A stretch of DNA of 64,000 nucleotides from Virgibacillus dokdonensis (GTDB lineage: Bacteria > Bacillota > Bacilli > Bacillales > Amphibacillaceae): assembly GCF_900166595.1 (NCBI RefSeq), contig NZ_LT745763.1, forward strand, positions 2,162,660 through 2,226,659, in the 5' to 3' direction. This document shows positions 1 through 7,684 of the stretch, in pieces. Under the pieces are notes generated by a model. That model had not been told where the DNA came from. It searched no databases and saw nothing but the letters and a program-made list of their open reading frames with translations. A program made the translations under genes and the position numbers. Position 1 is the first letter of the stretch. Every line of letters begins with the position of its first letter.

Positions 1-174
1 ACCAAGTGTTACATTACTAAACTTCAAAGCGTCATTCAAAGAATAATACCTATATTTATTATCTTTAACAACAGAAGGAGTAACTAAATTCTCTTTATCG
101 TAATAGCGCACTGTATCACTAGACACTCCATGAAATTTGGCTATGTCTCCTGTTTTAAAATATTTCTCAGCCAT
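1..174 (-). CDS. MerR-family transcriptional regulator, N-terminal part (cut by window edge)
   Basis: The first 58 codons of a minus-strand gene are visible. They start at the ATG at 174-172, preceded by a good AAAGGAGA ribosome site. The peptide begins MAEKYFKTGDIAKFHGVSSD and continues with TVRYYDKENL, the helix-turn-helix plus wing signature of MerR regulators. The effector-binding part lies outside the window, so the inducer cannot be told. It lies downstream of, and on the same strand as, the oxidoreductase gene at 449-1789, whose promoter has a MerR-type operator. Regulation of that gene by this protein is an attractive inference, not shown. Confidence 0.85.
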   Translation of the reverse strand, partial: MAEKYFKTGDIAKFHGVSSDTVRYYDKENLVTPSVVKDNKYRYYSLNDALKFSNVTLG

Positions 175-233
175 ATGTTAAAATCTCCTTTGTTTTGTCT
201 TTAAAAGCGACTAGCATAAGGTACCTCTACTAT

Positions 234-260
234 CTGTAGATGTTATCTAACATACTACAG
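234..260. repeat. Imperfect inverted repeat upstream of merR
   Basis: CTGTAG plus TGTTA on the left pairs with TAACA plus CTACAG on the right, with a short unpaired A versus TA inside the arms. It lies about 60-90 bp before the merR start codon. It could be an autoregulatory operator; no convincing -35/-10 pair was found around it. Confidence 0.4.
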
Positions 261-331
261 AATACGTTACAATTCTAAATTTATCAACAGACGAAACGCT
301 ACTTAACAAGACAAAAAAGAAGAAGAAATTG

Positions 332-361
332 AAAAAGACCTGTAATGAACACAAGTCTTTT
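332..361 (-). terminator. Rho-independent terminator after the disulfide oxidoreductase gene
   Basis: On the minus strand, AAAAGACTTGT and ACAGGTCTTTT form an 11-bp stem with one G-U pair, followed by a T run. A second small hairpin (CTTGAAT/ATTCAAG, 387-406) lies between it and the gene end. This separates the oxidoreductase transcript from merR. Confidence 0.7.
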
Positions 362-448
362 ACTCTAGTAATATAAAAGGTGCCTGCTTGAATTCGTTTA
401 TTCAAGACTTGAGGATAACATATGGTATTAAAAACACTTTTATTTTAA

Positions 449-1789
449 TTATTCAACAGCTGCGTTGCTTAATTGTGTCAGAATTTCACTATAAGACGGA
501 TATGGATGAATTGTATCCTTTAGTTTATGGAAGGGAATATGGAATGTTTTCATAAGTTGCAATTCGCCCAATAACTCACAGGCTCTTTCCCCTAAAATAC
601 TTGCTCCAATTATAAATCCATCTTGATCACAAATTATTTTGGCTTCTCCGGTTGTCTTTTGATCAACAACAGCCCTATCTAATTCAGAATAGCTTACTGT
701 ATAAACATTAAACTTGTCTTGAAATTTCTCCCTTGCTTCATTTTCAGTCATCCCTGTTCTAGCCAGTTCTGGATGTGTGAAGGTGCACCAAGCTGGGTGT
801 TGCTCTATTGGGGTATGCATTTCTAAAAATGCATGTCGCATTGCCTGTTTAGCTTGAAATCCAGCCATATGAGAAAATAAATAAGGACCAACCACATCTC
901 CTACAGCATAAATGTTGCGAACTGAAGTTTCATTATATTCATTAACTTCAATGCCCTTGTTAGTATAGCGAATCCCCAGATCATCTAAACCAATTTTTTC
1001 TATATTCGGCTTTCTACCTAAGGCAAACAATATCTGTTCTGCTTCAATATGTTCAAGTACATCGTTCCTATCTATAGTTAGGGTTGTAGTACAATTTGCT
1101 TGTTTTACTTCAAGCGCCTTCGCGGATGTATACAGTTGCACCCCTTCCTCTTCCAACGTACCCTGGAGCTGTTGTGCTAAGCCTTTTTCCTCTCTAAATA
1201 AAATACGGTCAGCCATTTCAACTAGTTTTACTTGCACTCCTAAACGTTGAAAAGCTTGCGTTAATTCAACACCAATAGGGCCACCCCCTACAACGATTAG
1301 ATTGTTTGGTAAATCTTCAAGTTGAAAGACGTTCTCATTTGTTAAATAGTTAACCTGATTAATTCCTTTAATAGAAGGAATAAGAGCTCTTGATCCAGTG
1401 GCAATAACTATTTTTTCAGCAGTAATGGTTTCATGAGCTACACGTATGCTGTGTTGATCGTTAATTTTCGCATCACCTTGAATATATTCAATACCTGCAG
1501 CTTGTAATTGCTCTACTGCCTCCGCTTGATGCGCTTTTTCTATTAATTGACGAACTTTACTCATTATTTGCTTCCCGTCTACTTCAATGTTGGCATATTT
1601 TTTCGCCGCATGAATTTCATCAGCAAGTTGAATAAGTGCTTTACTTGGAATACAACCCGCCCAAGTACATTCTCCACCTGGCTTATATTTGTCAACTAAT
1701 ACAACTTTTTTTCCCATACTAATTGCTTCCATAGCGGTGTTTAGACCACCTGCTCCTGCACCAATTATTGCTACATCATATGTGAACAT
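449..1789 (-). CDS. FAD-dependent pyridine nucleotide-disulfide oxidoreductase (class I, mercuric reductase/lipoamide dehydrogenase-like)
   Basis: 446 aa cytoplasmic flavoenzyme. The N-terminal FAD-binding motif is IIGAGAGGLNTA (residues ~8-19). The redox-active pair is CTWAGCIPSK (~41-50), with the two cysteines spaced as in lipoamide dehydrogenase and mercuric reductase. The NAD(P)H-binding motif is VVGGGPIGVE (~166-175), a second FAD motif is YAVGDVVG, and a C-terminal dimerisation domain ends near HPYPSYSE. There is no N-terminal heavy-metal domain and no C-terminal vicinal cysteine pair, so true mercuric reductase activity is unlikely. The substrate is unknown. It stands alone, with its own MerR-type promoter (see 1829-1859) and a terminator before merR. 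The ATG start has a GGAG site 10 nt upstream. Confidence 0.85.
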   Translation of the reverse strand: MFTYDVAIIGAGAGGLNTAMEAISMGKKVVLVDKYKPGGECTWAGCIPSKALIQLADEIHAAKKYANIEVDGKQIMSKVRQLIEKAHQAEAVEQLQAAGIEYIQGDAKINDQHSIRVAHETITAEKIVIATGSRALIPSIKGINQVNYLTNENVFQLEDLPNNLIVVGGGPIGVELTQAFQRLGVQVKLVEMADRILFREEKGLAQQLQGTLEEEGVQLYTSAKALEVKQANCTTTLTIDRNDVLEHIEAEQILFALGRKPNIEKIGLDDLGIRYTNKGIEVNEYNETSVRNIYAVGDVVGPYLFSHMAGFQAKQAMRHAFLEMHTPIEQHPAWCTFTHPELARTGMTENEAREKFQDKFNVYTVSYSELDRAVVDQKTTGEAKIICDQDGFIIGASILGERACELLGELQLMKTFHIPFHKLKDTIHPYPSYSEILTQLSNAAVE

Positions 1790-1828
1790 TGTACAACTAC
1801 TCCTTTATCTATAGTTACTATGTTTGTA

Positions 1829-1859
1829 AGTATAAACTATGGAACGATTCCAGAGTCAA
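1829..1859 (-). promoter_or_regulatory. MerR-type promoter/operator for the disulfide oxidoreductase gene
   Basis: Minus-strand -35 TTGACT (1854-1859) and -10 TATACT (1829-1834) are separated by 19 bp, the overlong spacer typical of MerR-controlled promoters. The spacer holds a dyad (ACTNTGGAA - NNN - TTCCANAGT, 1836-1856, one mismatched pair). Such architecture is known for MerR-family activators that untwist the promoter. The start codon is about 40 bp downstream. Confidence 0.75.
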
Positions 1860-2177
1860 TACGTATTGCCATACTCCGGCTTACAAAACTGGATACACAG
1901 AAATCTGTAGTTCACTCGAATCTGGTTTCTTGCGTTATATTTAGGTTTTACTTTGTATGGAAATCACAAGGATCATCCGAAGTGTAGTAGCATATTTTTC
2001 CACTCGGTATAAAAGTATGCGCAACCCACCTATACTTCGTCGTGTGTCACCTTCCAGCGCTCCCCTTTCTTGATAATATTTTAAACAAGGTATAGAATGC
2101 GAAACCGTCTTATTTTACAATAAGTAAAGTAACTATTCGCCCTTTACCGTCTAATGAACTAATGTTTATAGGAAATA
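1860..2177. other. Intergenic region between the oxidoreductase promoter and cotJC
   Basis: About 320 bp without a supported gene. Around 2010-2075 the minus strand contains AAGAAAGGGGAGC followed by ATAGGTGGG, a pair of short motifs that recurs in the same order near 4255-4316. No open frame longer than about 20 codons follows them. Nothing else was recognised. Confidence 0.4.
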
Positions 2178-2750
2178 TTAACTAAAATATTTTTTTTGAT
2201 CTCTTTCCTCTTTTAAAATTTCTACAGCCTCTCTAAAACGTTGTGAATGTATAATTTCTCTTTCCCTTAAAAATTTCAAGCTATCGTTTAAATCAGGATC
2301 ATCGGACATATCAATAATCCATTGATATGTCGCCCGCGCCTTTTCTTCCGCAGCAATATCTTCATACAAATCGGCAATAGGATCTCCTTTTGCCTGGATA
2401 TAAGTGGCAGTGAATGGAGCGCCTGCTGCATTATGGTAGAACAACGCTCTATCGTGATTAACAAAATGTTCACCAAGACCAGCCTGCTTTAATTGTTCGG
2501 GAGTTGCATCTTTCGTTAATTTATAAATCATCGTTGCAATCATTTCCAGATGCGCAAATTCTTCAGTTCCAATGTCATTTAAAAGTCCTACTACTTTATC
2601 TGGTATAGTGTAACGTTGGTTTAAATAACGAAGTGCAGCAGCAAGTTCTCCATCTGCTCCTCCATATTGTTCAACGAGAAATTTTGCCAACATTGGATTA
2701 CAAGTACTGACCTTTACTGGGTATTGTAGCTTTTTTTCATAATACCACAT
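2178..2750 (-). CDS. cotJC: Spore coat protein CotJC, manganese-catalase family
   Basis: 190 aa, the usual CotJC length. The ferritin-like fold of manganese catalases is recognisable from the Glu/His pattern: GTEEFAHLEMIATMI (residues ~61-75) and IAAEEKARATYQWI (~132-145), which provide the dinuclear manganese ligands in this family. It begins MWYYEKKLQYPVKVS, characteristic of CotJC. It is the last gene of cotJABC, an operon expressed in the mother cell; the protein ends up in the spore coat. The ATG start follows AGGAGGAAGCCAAG. Very secure. Confidence 0.95.
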   Translation of the reverse strand: MWYYEKKLQYPVKVSTCNPMLAKFLVEQYGGADGELAAALRYLNQRYTIPDKVVGLLNDIGTEEFAHLEMIATMIYKLTKDATPEQLKQAGLGEHFVNHDRALFYHNAAGAPFTATYIQAKGDPIADLYEDIAAEEKARATYQWIIDMSDDPDLNDSLKFLREREIIHSQRFREAVEILKEERDQKKYFS

Positions 2751-2789
2751 CTTGGCTTCCTCCTATCCAAAATGATATGATATATAATT

Positions 2790-3053
2790 TTAAACTTGCC
2801 ATGGCCAAGGGGTATCTTTCCAATTCCATGGATAGTCAGAAAAACTTTTTCCAAAATGCATAAGTGGTCCAAATTTCTTTTCAAAGTCCATTTTTAATTG
2901 CATCGTTTCCTTTGATAAATTATTAAATTGTTGAATAGCTTCAAAATCGTTAGGATGGGTATCTAAATAAAGGTTTAAATCAACTAGGACAAAATCGTTT
3001 GCTTGAATTTCTTCGAGCAGCCGATAATATTCGGGAGGCATTTGCTTATTCAC
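2790..3053 (-). CDS. cotJB: Spore coat protein CotJB
   Basis: With the GTG at 3053-3051 as start the product is 87 aa, the usual CotJB length. An upstream in-frame ATG at 3116 would make 108 aa but lies inside cotJA and has no ribosome site, whereas the GTG is preceded by AAAGGAGA at proper spacing. The sequence has the family pattern MPPEYYRLLEEIQANDFVL, then DLNLYLDTHP, and a Trp-rich C-terminus (PWNWKDTPWPW). The GTG overlaps the last codons of cotJA (GGTGAATAA), implying translational coupling. Role: coat assembly partner of CotJA and CotJC. Confidence 0.93.
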   Translation of the reverse strand: MNKQMPPEYYRLLEEIQANDFVLVDLNLYLDTHPNDFEAIQQFNNLSKETMQLKMDFEKKFGPLMHFGKSFSDYPWNWKDTPWPWQV

Positions 3054-3273
3054 CTTGTTCGTCTCCTTTATGAGGGTTTGGATAAGGACTATATAATTGA
3101 GGCCAAAGTGTACCATGATAGAGTGCTTCTTTTGGAGTGTTAAATTGTTTTAATCCATATGGTTGAAACCCCATATATAATTGAGGTGGAGTAGCATAAC
3201 TTTTCACTTTACTGGGTTTACATGGATCATACGGACTTATATAAGGTTTCCAATATTTATATTGTGTGAACAT
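3046..3273 (-). CDS. cotJA: Spore coat associated protein CotJA
   Basis: 75 aa, rich in Tyr and Pro (KYWKPYISPYDPCKPSK, TPPQLYMGFQPYGL, LYSPYPNPHKGD), as in CotJA proteins, which are needed to place CotJC in the coat. It is the first gene of cotJABC. The ATG follows AAAGGAGACAATT. Its stop TAA overlaps the start of cotJB by a few bases. Confidence 0.92.
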   Translation of the reverse strand: MFTQYKYWKPYISPYDPCKPSKVKSYATPPQLYMGFQPYGLKQFNTPKEALYHGTLWPQLYSPYPNPHKGDEQGE

Positions 3274-3303
3274 AATTGTCTCCTTTCTTTATCTTCTATT
3301 TTA

Positions 3304-3331
3304 TATATATGATTGTTACTTGCATTTATTC
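3304..3331 (-). promoter_or_regulatory. cotJA: Possible sigma-E promoter for cotJABC
   Basis: Minus-strand GAATAAA (3325-3331) and CATATATA (3304-3311) with a 13-bp spacer roughly fit the sigma-E consensus, 30 bp before the cotJA start. cotJ operons are known to be sigma-E dependent. The -35 match is weak. Confidence 0.35.
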
Positions 3332-3466
3332 TTATTAATGATGCAGACAAAATGTACACTACCAAAGTTTAGCAGGTGCCTCAACATAGATAAATACAAA
3401 TAAAGTTGATATAAATCTCCCATTAAGACTCTATGAAACAAAGAAACGAAGCACTAATATGCTTCG

Positions 3467-3706
3467 TCACCATACAACATTTCGTAATTCTTTTTCTTCA
3501 TTACCAGTTTTCAGCACCCCATCTGATTGCGCTTTCAAGATAATGCTGTTTACGTTGTCTAAATTTATTATTGTATTTTTACTTTTGTACCAATTAGAAT
3601 CATAGCGCTTTAAACTAAAGAAAAAATCATTTTTACTTTCTCGCTCCTCCTCTGTAACAACTTCAGTACCATCTGTCATATGAAACGTGATTATATATTT
3701 TTTCAC
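3467..3706 (-). CDS. Small hypothetical protein
   Basis: 79 aa, from a GTG start at 3706 that follows an AAAGGAGGTGTAAGGA ribosome site, the best argument that it is real. It begins KKYIITFHMTDGTEVVTEEE and contains LDNVNSIILKAQ, a pattern suggesting a small beta-sheet protein. No signal peptide or membrane segment. I do not recognise the family. It lies between cotJ and a decayed region with mobile-element relics, so it may be accessory. Confidence 0.55.
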   Translation of the reverse strand: MKKYIITFHMTDGTEVVTEEERESKNDFFFSLKRYDSNWYKSKNTIINLDNVNSIILKAQSDGVLKTGNEEKELRNVVW

Positions 3707-3715
3707 TCCTTACAC

Positions 3716-4439
3716 CTCCTTTATTTCTATAATATGATAAAATTAATAAATTTTCTCGTTTTACACCTTATCGTAAAATGAGCATTAAAATAAAGCTTCT
3801 TTTCATTACATAAAATAATCACTACAAAATTCACTTTATGTACTTACCATCGTAACCTAACTATTTTTTTGATTCAATTCAATCTAAACGTGCATAATCT
3901 ATTTTTGTTCTGCTACTATAAATGCTAATTTTTAAGTATGTACAAAAACGTTCATTTACCGTACGCATTTTTGATTCCCAGTGTATATTACAACTGATAG
4001 GCCAGCACTTGTAGTAGCTGGCTTTTGGCTACCAAATCTATGCGAGTATAGGTCATCATGTCAAGTTGTAATTATTCATGTACATGTAAAGATTAGCACG
4101 CTTTAAGCGAAAGCGTACATACTTAGACAAGCAAAAAACCACATTTTGAAAGAGAGATATGTGCTAAGAAGAAAACCCTTCCACCGTCCTTGCTAAGCTT
4201 GTTAGTATCCTAGAAATATCCGAATTATAGTGATATTCTATAGAGTAAAAAGTACTCCCACCTATTGTTGTGCATCAATGTTTAATAAAATTTTCAAATA
4301 ATGCTCCCCTTTCTTATTTTAGGAAACGACATCTTAAAGAAATATGTCCCCTACCTTCGTTTTCGCTATGTCAATATTTACATGGTTAATAGAATGAATT
4401 TAACAGTTAGGTTATTACTGATACGAGTAACTTTTTTTA
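3716..4439. other. AT-rich intergenic region without a supported gene
   Basis: About 720 bp. No open frame of convincing length on either strand. It holds an orphan terminator-like hairpin on the plus strand at 4001-4026 (GCCAGC/GCTGGC followed by TTTT) with no plus-strand gene in front of it. It also holds the second copy of a short motif pair, AAGAAAGGGGAGC then ATAGGTGGG (minus strand, ~4255-4316). It adjoins the amidase and transposase relics and looks like decayed accessory DNA. Confidence 0.5.
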
Positions 4440-4721
4440 CTATTCTACTCTAACGTATTTATTACTTGCTGTAACATAATAAATTGCGCCTTTACTATTT
4501 TTGACCTTATACTGTTAGCCATTACCGACTTTTAATTTGTTAACAATGGTCGGAAAACCTTCCCCTTTGTTTAGATGGCCAACAACATATATATCCGTCC
4601 AAGAAGGTTGATTATAAAAACGGAGATGACCATCGTGAATAGATTCTACTCGTCTACCAATAAAGTCAACATGTATATTCATTAATTTATTAGGGTGCCC
4701 TTGTAAATCTCTTTTGTGCAC
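4440..4721 (-). pseudogene. Relic of a cell-wall amidase C-terminal SH3-like domain
   Basis: The minus-strand frame reads GRRVESIHDGHLRFYNQPSW and FPTIVNKLKVGNG, then a TAA at 4515-4517, then in the same frame QYKVKNSKGAIYYVTASNKY VRVE and a TAG at 4440-4442. Intact relatives (SH3-like tails of Bacillus and phage-type N-acetylmuramoyl-L-alanine amidases, recognised from memory) have a Tyr at the stop position, so a single TAC/TAT to TAA change is likely. The catalytic amidase domain is missing. Upstream the frame meets a TAG before the GTG at 4721 and reads a peptide I do not recognise. The track-length ORF is only 68 codons with a poor ribosome site. Confidence 0.7.
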
Positions 4722-4832
4722 CTAAAAATAAATTTCTTGAAGAAGTACTTTGTTTGGCTCGACCTGTTGCACCTTGTACCACTTTCCTTGCTCAAAGGCC
4801 TTAGCTGAAGCATCCTCAAAGCTAGACTAAAC

Positions 4833-5261
4833 TCATTCTTCTATCCTAAATATTTCGTCCTTATCTTCATTGAATTGATTTGCTACATAATTTCTTATTA
4901 TTTCTTCCGTTACCGTTCCTACGGTGGCACAAAAATATCCTCTTGCCCACAGGTGCTGCCCCCAATATCTCTTTTTGAGTTCTGGAAACTCATCCTGCAA
5001 TAATCTCGATGATCTTCCTTTTAGATACTAATATTTTACTTGGAGCAATACTTGGAGGACAAGATAATAATAAATGAATGTGATCTTTCCCAACACTTCC
5101 TTGCAATATGGTAATCCCTCTGGCTTCACAACTTTTTCTTATCAAATCACGCACTCTCACCGCTATGTGACCGCCCAAAACCTTATATCTATACTTTGTC
5201 ACCCATATGACATGATACTTGATATTCTACACAGCATGACTATTTTTCTATATCCATCCAT
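4833..5261 (-). pseudogene. tnpA: IS200/IS605-type transposase TnpA (Y1 HUH), inactivated
   Basis: The protein can be followed over about 143 codons, the usual TnpA length. It starts at the ATG at 5261 (GAGGTG site) and includes VTKYRYKVLGGHIAVR, the HUH motif in GKDHIHLLLS, RYWGQHLWARGYFCATVGTV, and the region with the likely catalytic Tyr, IIRNYVANQ. Three lesions are visible. A missing base in the A run near codon 6 (AGAAAAAT) shifts the frame. TAG replaces the Tyr codon in HAVYN. A 2-bp deletion after KIL (ATATTAGTATCTAAAAGG; expected CA after ATATTA) shifts the frame again. No tnpB is present. Clearly dead. Confidence 0.85.
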
Positions 5262-5312
5262 ACTTTCACCTCTTCACTTCGTATGGACAAAAAAGGTAAG
5301 GCTAAAAGCGGA

Positions 5313-5330
5313 CACCGTCTTTAGACGGTG
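5313..5330. repeat. IS200/IS605-type left-end hairpin
   Basis: CACCGTCT (5313-5320) and AGACGGTG (5323-5330) form an 8-bp perfect stem with a TT loop, about 50 bp upstream of the tnpA relic. Subterminal hairpins are the end-recognition sites of this family. The sequence type (CACCGTCTAAAGACGGTG-like) is common at IS200-group left ends. It marks the right boundary of the element in this window. Confidence 0.65.
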
Positions 5331-5478
5331 GAGTTAGACCATGCATTTGTAAGTTAAAAATAAAGTAGGTAACTATTAAAAATGCACACATATATAATAA
5401 AATAAAAGAAAAAGGTATGAATGACTTTGAGGATCATATGAGTATTTTCTAGATGAATGATTCTCTTTTTCTGGGTAA

Positions 5479-5500
5479 TCTCTGGGCATTCACCCAGAGA
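5479..5500. repeat. Isolated hairpin downstream of the glnA terminator
   Basis: TCTCTGGG and CCCAGAGA form an 8-bp perfect stem with a 6-nt loop, 30 bp past the glnA terminator. No T run follows on the minus strand. Function unknown. Confidence 0.4.
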
Positions 5501-5524
5501 CCAACAAGCTATGATTTGATACAC

Positions 5525-5556
5525 CAAAAAACCCTCGACACCAATAGTGCCAAGGG
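5525..5556 (-). terminator. glnA: Rho-independent terminator of glnA
   Basis: Minus strand CCCTTGGCA and TGTCGAGGG form a 9-bp stem (two G-U pairs) with a 7-nt loop, followed by TTTTTT, starting about 10 nt after the glnA stop. Confidence 0.8.
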
Positions 5557-5565
5557 CTTCCGCTA

Positions 5566-6903
5566 TTAATAAGTTCTTAAATATTGCTCTCTTTCCCACG
5601 GGTGTACTTGTGTTTTAAACATTTCCCATTCGATTTCCTTTGCTTCAACAAAGTGTTCGAAAAGGTGTTCACCTAAGGAATTTACAATAACTTCACTTTT
5701 CTTTAATTCTTCTAATGCGTCCGCTAAGGTGCTAGGTAAATCGTGAACACCATTTTCTTCACGTTCTTCTTTAGACATCACATAAATATTACGATCAACT
5801 GCTGGTGGCGGAGTCATTTCATTTTCGATACCGTCTAAGCCAGCTGCTAGTAAAGAGGCAAGTGCTAAATATGGATTTGCTGATGGATCCACACTACGAG
5901 CTTCTACACGCGTGCTAATACCACGAGAATTTGGAATCCGCATGAGACAACTTCGATTTGCACCAGACCAAGCAATATAACTAGGAGCTTCATAACCAGG
6001 AACTAGACGTTTATAGGAATTAACGGTTGGGTTTGTAATCGCTGTGAAGCTACCAGCATGTTTAATAATACCCGAAATAAATTGAAAAGCCGTCTTACTT
6101 AACCCCATATCACCGTCTTTATCATAAAATGCATTTTCTCCATTTTTAAATAACGACATATTCACGTGCATGCCGGAGCCATTCACTCCAAATAATGGTT
6201 TCGGCATGAAGGTTGCGTGCAAATTATGCTTACGGGCAATTGTTTTTACAACCAATTTAAACGTTTGAATATCATCTGCATGCTTTACCGCATCTGAATA
6301 TTTAAAATCAATTTCATGTTGACCAGGAGCAACTTCGTGGTGGGAAGCTTCAATTTCAAAACCCATTTCTTCTAATTCAAGAACGATGTCTCTACGGCAG
6401 TTCTCCCCTAAGTCTGTTGGTGCAAGATCAAAATAGCCTCCGTGATCGTTTAATTCCATAGAGGGATCGCCTTTTTCATCTAGCTTAAAGAGGAAAAATT
6501 CAGGTTCAGTCCCAATATTAAAAGCATCAAAACCTAACTCTTCCATTTTCTTTAAATTTCGTTTTAAATTGTAACGTGGATCACCTTCGAAAGGAGTCCC
6601 ATCCGTTTTGTAAATATCACAAATAAAGCGAGCTACTTTTCCTTTTTCTGATGTCCAAGGAAAAACAACAAACGTATCCAAGTCTGGGTACAAATACATA
6701 TCAGACTCCTCAATGCGTACAAATCCTTCAATGGAAGAGCCGTCAAACATCATCTTATTATCTAAAGCCTTACCTAATTGACTAAGTGGAATCTCCACGT
6801 TTTTAATGGTCCCCAACATATCCGTAAACTGCAAACGGATAAAACGGACGTTTTCCTCCTTAATGCGTTTTACTACATCTTCTCTTGTATAAGTGCTTCC
6901 CAT
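5566..6903 (-). CDS. glnA: Type I glutamine synthetase
   Basis: 445 aa, the normal length of the Bacillus GSI-alpha enzyme (ATP + glutamate + ammonia to glutamine). Visible motifs are [20 protein letters not shown] with the Arg (~63) that mediates feedback inhibition in this subtype, the ATP/glutamate motif [12 protein letters not shown], and NRSCLMRIP. The C-terminus ends EQYLRTY; in B. subtilis this tail contacts GlnR and TnrA. The ATG has an AGGAGG site. It follows glnR as in glnRA operons but with an unusually long 354-bp gap that contains a RepA copy and an inverted repeat. Confidence 0.98.
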   Translation of the reverse strand: MGSTYTREDVVKRIKEENVRFIRLQFTDMLGTIKNVEIPLSQLGKALDNKMMFDGSSIEGFVRIEESDMYLYPDLDTFVVFPWTSEKGKVARFICDIYKTDGTPFEGDPRYNLKRNLKKMEELGFDAFNIGTEPEFFLFKLDEKGDPSMELNDHGGYFDLAPTDLGENCRRDIVLELEEMGFEIEASHHEVAPGQHEIDFKYSDAVKHADDIQTFKLVVKTIARKHNLHATFMPKPLFGVNGSGMHVNMSLFKNGENAFYDKDGDMGLSKTAFQFISGIIKHAGSFTAITNPTVNSYKRLVPGYEAPSYIAWSGANRSCLMRIPNSRGISTRVEARSVDPSANPYLALASLLAAGLDGIENEMTPPPAVDRNIYVMSKEEREENGVHDLPSTLADALEELKKSEVIVNSLGEHLFEHFVEAKEIEWEMFKTQVHPWEREQYLRTY

Positions 6904-7066
6904 ACTTTGTCCTCCTATTTCAATTTTATTTATTTGAATAGGAAAACAAATAGATAGTAATAACGTATATGAAATTCATAACTACACACCACCAATTCAA
7001 TGTTTCCCTTGCCTAGTGAAATTTAATAAAATTTATAACATTCCAACATTTCACATTTTTAATTGG

Positions 7067-7123
7067 TTGGTTCGTTTTATTACATCACGTACTAATATCC
7101 ATTTGTTTCCCTAAACGAACCAA
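7067..7123. repeat. 11-bp perfect inverted repeat between glnR and glnA
   Basis: TTGGTTCGTTT (7067-7077) and AAACGAACCAA (7113-7123), separated by 35 bp, about 160 bp upstream of glnA. It could fold in the glnRA transcript or hold two protein half-sites. It does not fit the GlnR/TnrA consensus. The rest of the 6904-7257 gap holds a RepA copy (7143-7220) and nothing else recognised. Confidence 0.5.
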
Positions 7124-7142
7124 ATTGTAAAGTTACTTTTTA

Positions 7143-7220
7143 TAAAAACTTGGCTTATCGCCAAATTTTACGGTGAAGCCTTCGTTTACTTATACTAAAA
7201 AACTTATATAGCTATAGCGC
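7143..7220. repeat. RepA copy 1 (intergenic hairpin repeat)
   Basis: Member of the dispersed family described under the copy at 45585-45680. It reads AAAACTTGGCTTATCGCCAA, then TACGGTGAAGCC, then TTACTTATAC and CTTATATAGCTATAG. It lies between glnR and glnA, unlike most copies, which lie at the end of a transcript. Confidence 0.75.
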
Positions 7221-7257
7221 AAGATACATAACGGGTAACTTTAGCATAAGGATACGT

Positions 7258-7653
7258 TTAACGGCTAAAAAACCTAGCAAGGTCTCCCTGACGCAAATTA
7301 GCTTTTTTATGAGCGCTTGGCTCATTTAATTCTTGCCTTAGAATCCTCCGCAACTCCTTGTCAGATATCTGAGAGGATTCAGTCATTTTTAGTTGTGAAA
7401 CTTGTTTCGTTTCATCTTCATTCAACAGTAGTTTAATGCCGGCAATATTTAGCCCCTTATCCAAATAATCTTTAATCTCAAGCAGTCGATCAACATCATT
7501 AAACGAAAATAATCGCTGATTTCCAGTGGTTCTTTCTGGATGAATTAAACTGTGCTCTTCATAATACCTTATTTGCCTAGCTGTTAATTCGGTAAGCTTC
7601 ATTACAATGCCGATTGCAAATAGAGGCATGGAACGACGATCTTTATCATTCAA
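7258..7653 (-). CDS. glnR: GlnR, MerR-type repressor of nitrogen genes
   Basis: 131 aa from the TTG at 7653-7651. The protein reads LNDKDRRSMPLFAIGIVMKL, then ELTARQIRYYEEHSLIHPER and LFSFNDVDRLLEIK (MerR-type helix-turn-helix and wing), ending RQGDLARFFSR, the C-terminal tail that in B. subtilis senses feedback-inhibited glutamine synthetase. An ATG at 7686 is in frame but falls inside the -10 box of the promoter and cannot be on the transcript. The TTG has a GGGGG site 7 nt upstream and gives the same N-terminus as the B. subtilis protein. It represses its own operon. Confidence 0.93.
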   Translation of the reverse strand: MNDKDRRSMPLFAIGIVMKLTELTARQIRYYEEHSLIHPERTTGNQRLFSFNDVDRLLEIKDYLDKGLNIAGIKLLLNEDETKQVSQLKMTESSQISDKELRRILRQELNEPSAHKKANLRQGDLARFFSR

Positions 7654-7684
7654 TTCATGACCCCCTAATTCATAATACTTTTTC

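Larger units (their letters stand above)
4833..5340 (-). mobile_element. Degenerate IS200/IS605-family element
   Basis: Combines the tnpA relic and its upstream hairpin. The other end was not located with confidence; the element probably stops just left of the tnpA stop codon, next to the amidase SH3 relic. It has no terminal inverted repeats, as expected for this family. Confidence 0.7.

Noticed and set aside
449..1789. Calling the oxidoreductase a mercuric reductase
   Set aside because: No heavy-metal-associated domain and no C-terminal cysteine pair; only the common CxxxxC redox site is present.
4001..4026. Plus-strand terminator as evidence for a plus-strand gene
   Set aside because: No open frame with a start signal precedes it; treated as an orphan hairpin.
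5074..5337. 87-codon plus-strand frame over the IS200 relic
   Set aside because: Antisense to tnpA; no evidence of a real gene.
5354..5599. 81-codon minus-strand frame overlapping the glnA 3' end
   Set aside because: Overlaps the end of glnA and its terminator in another frame; no start signal.
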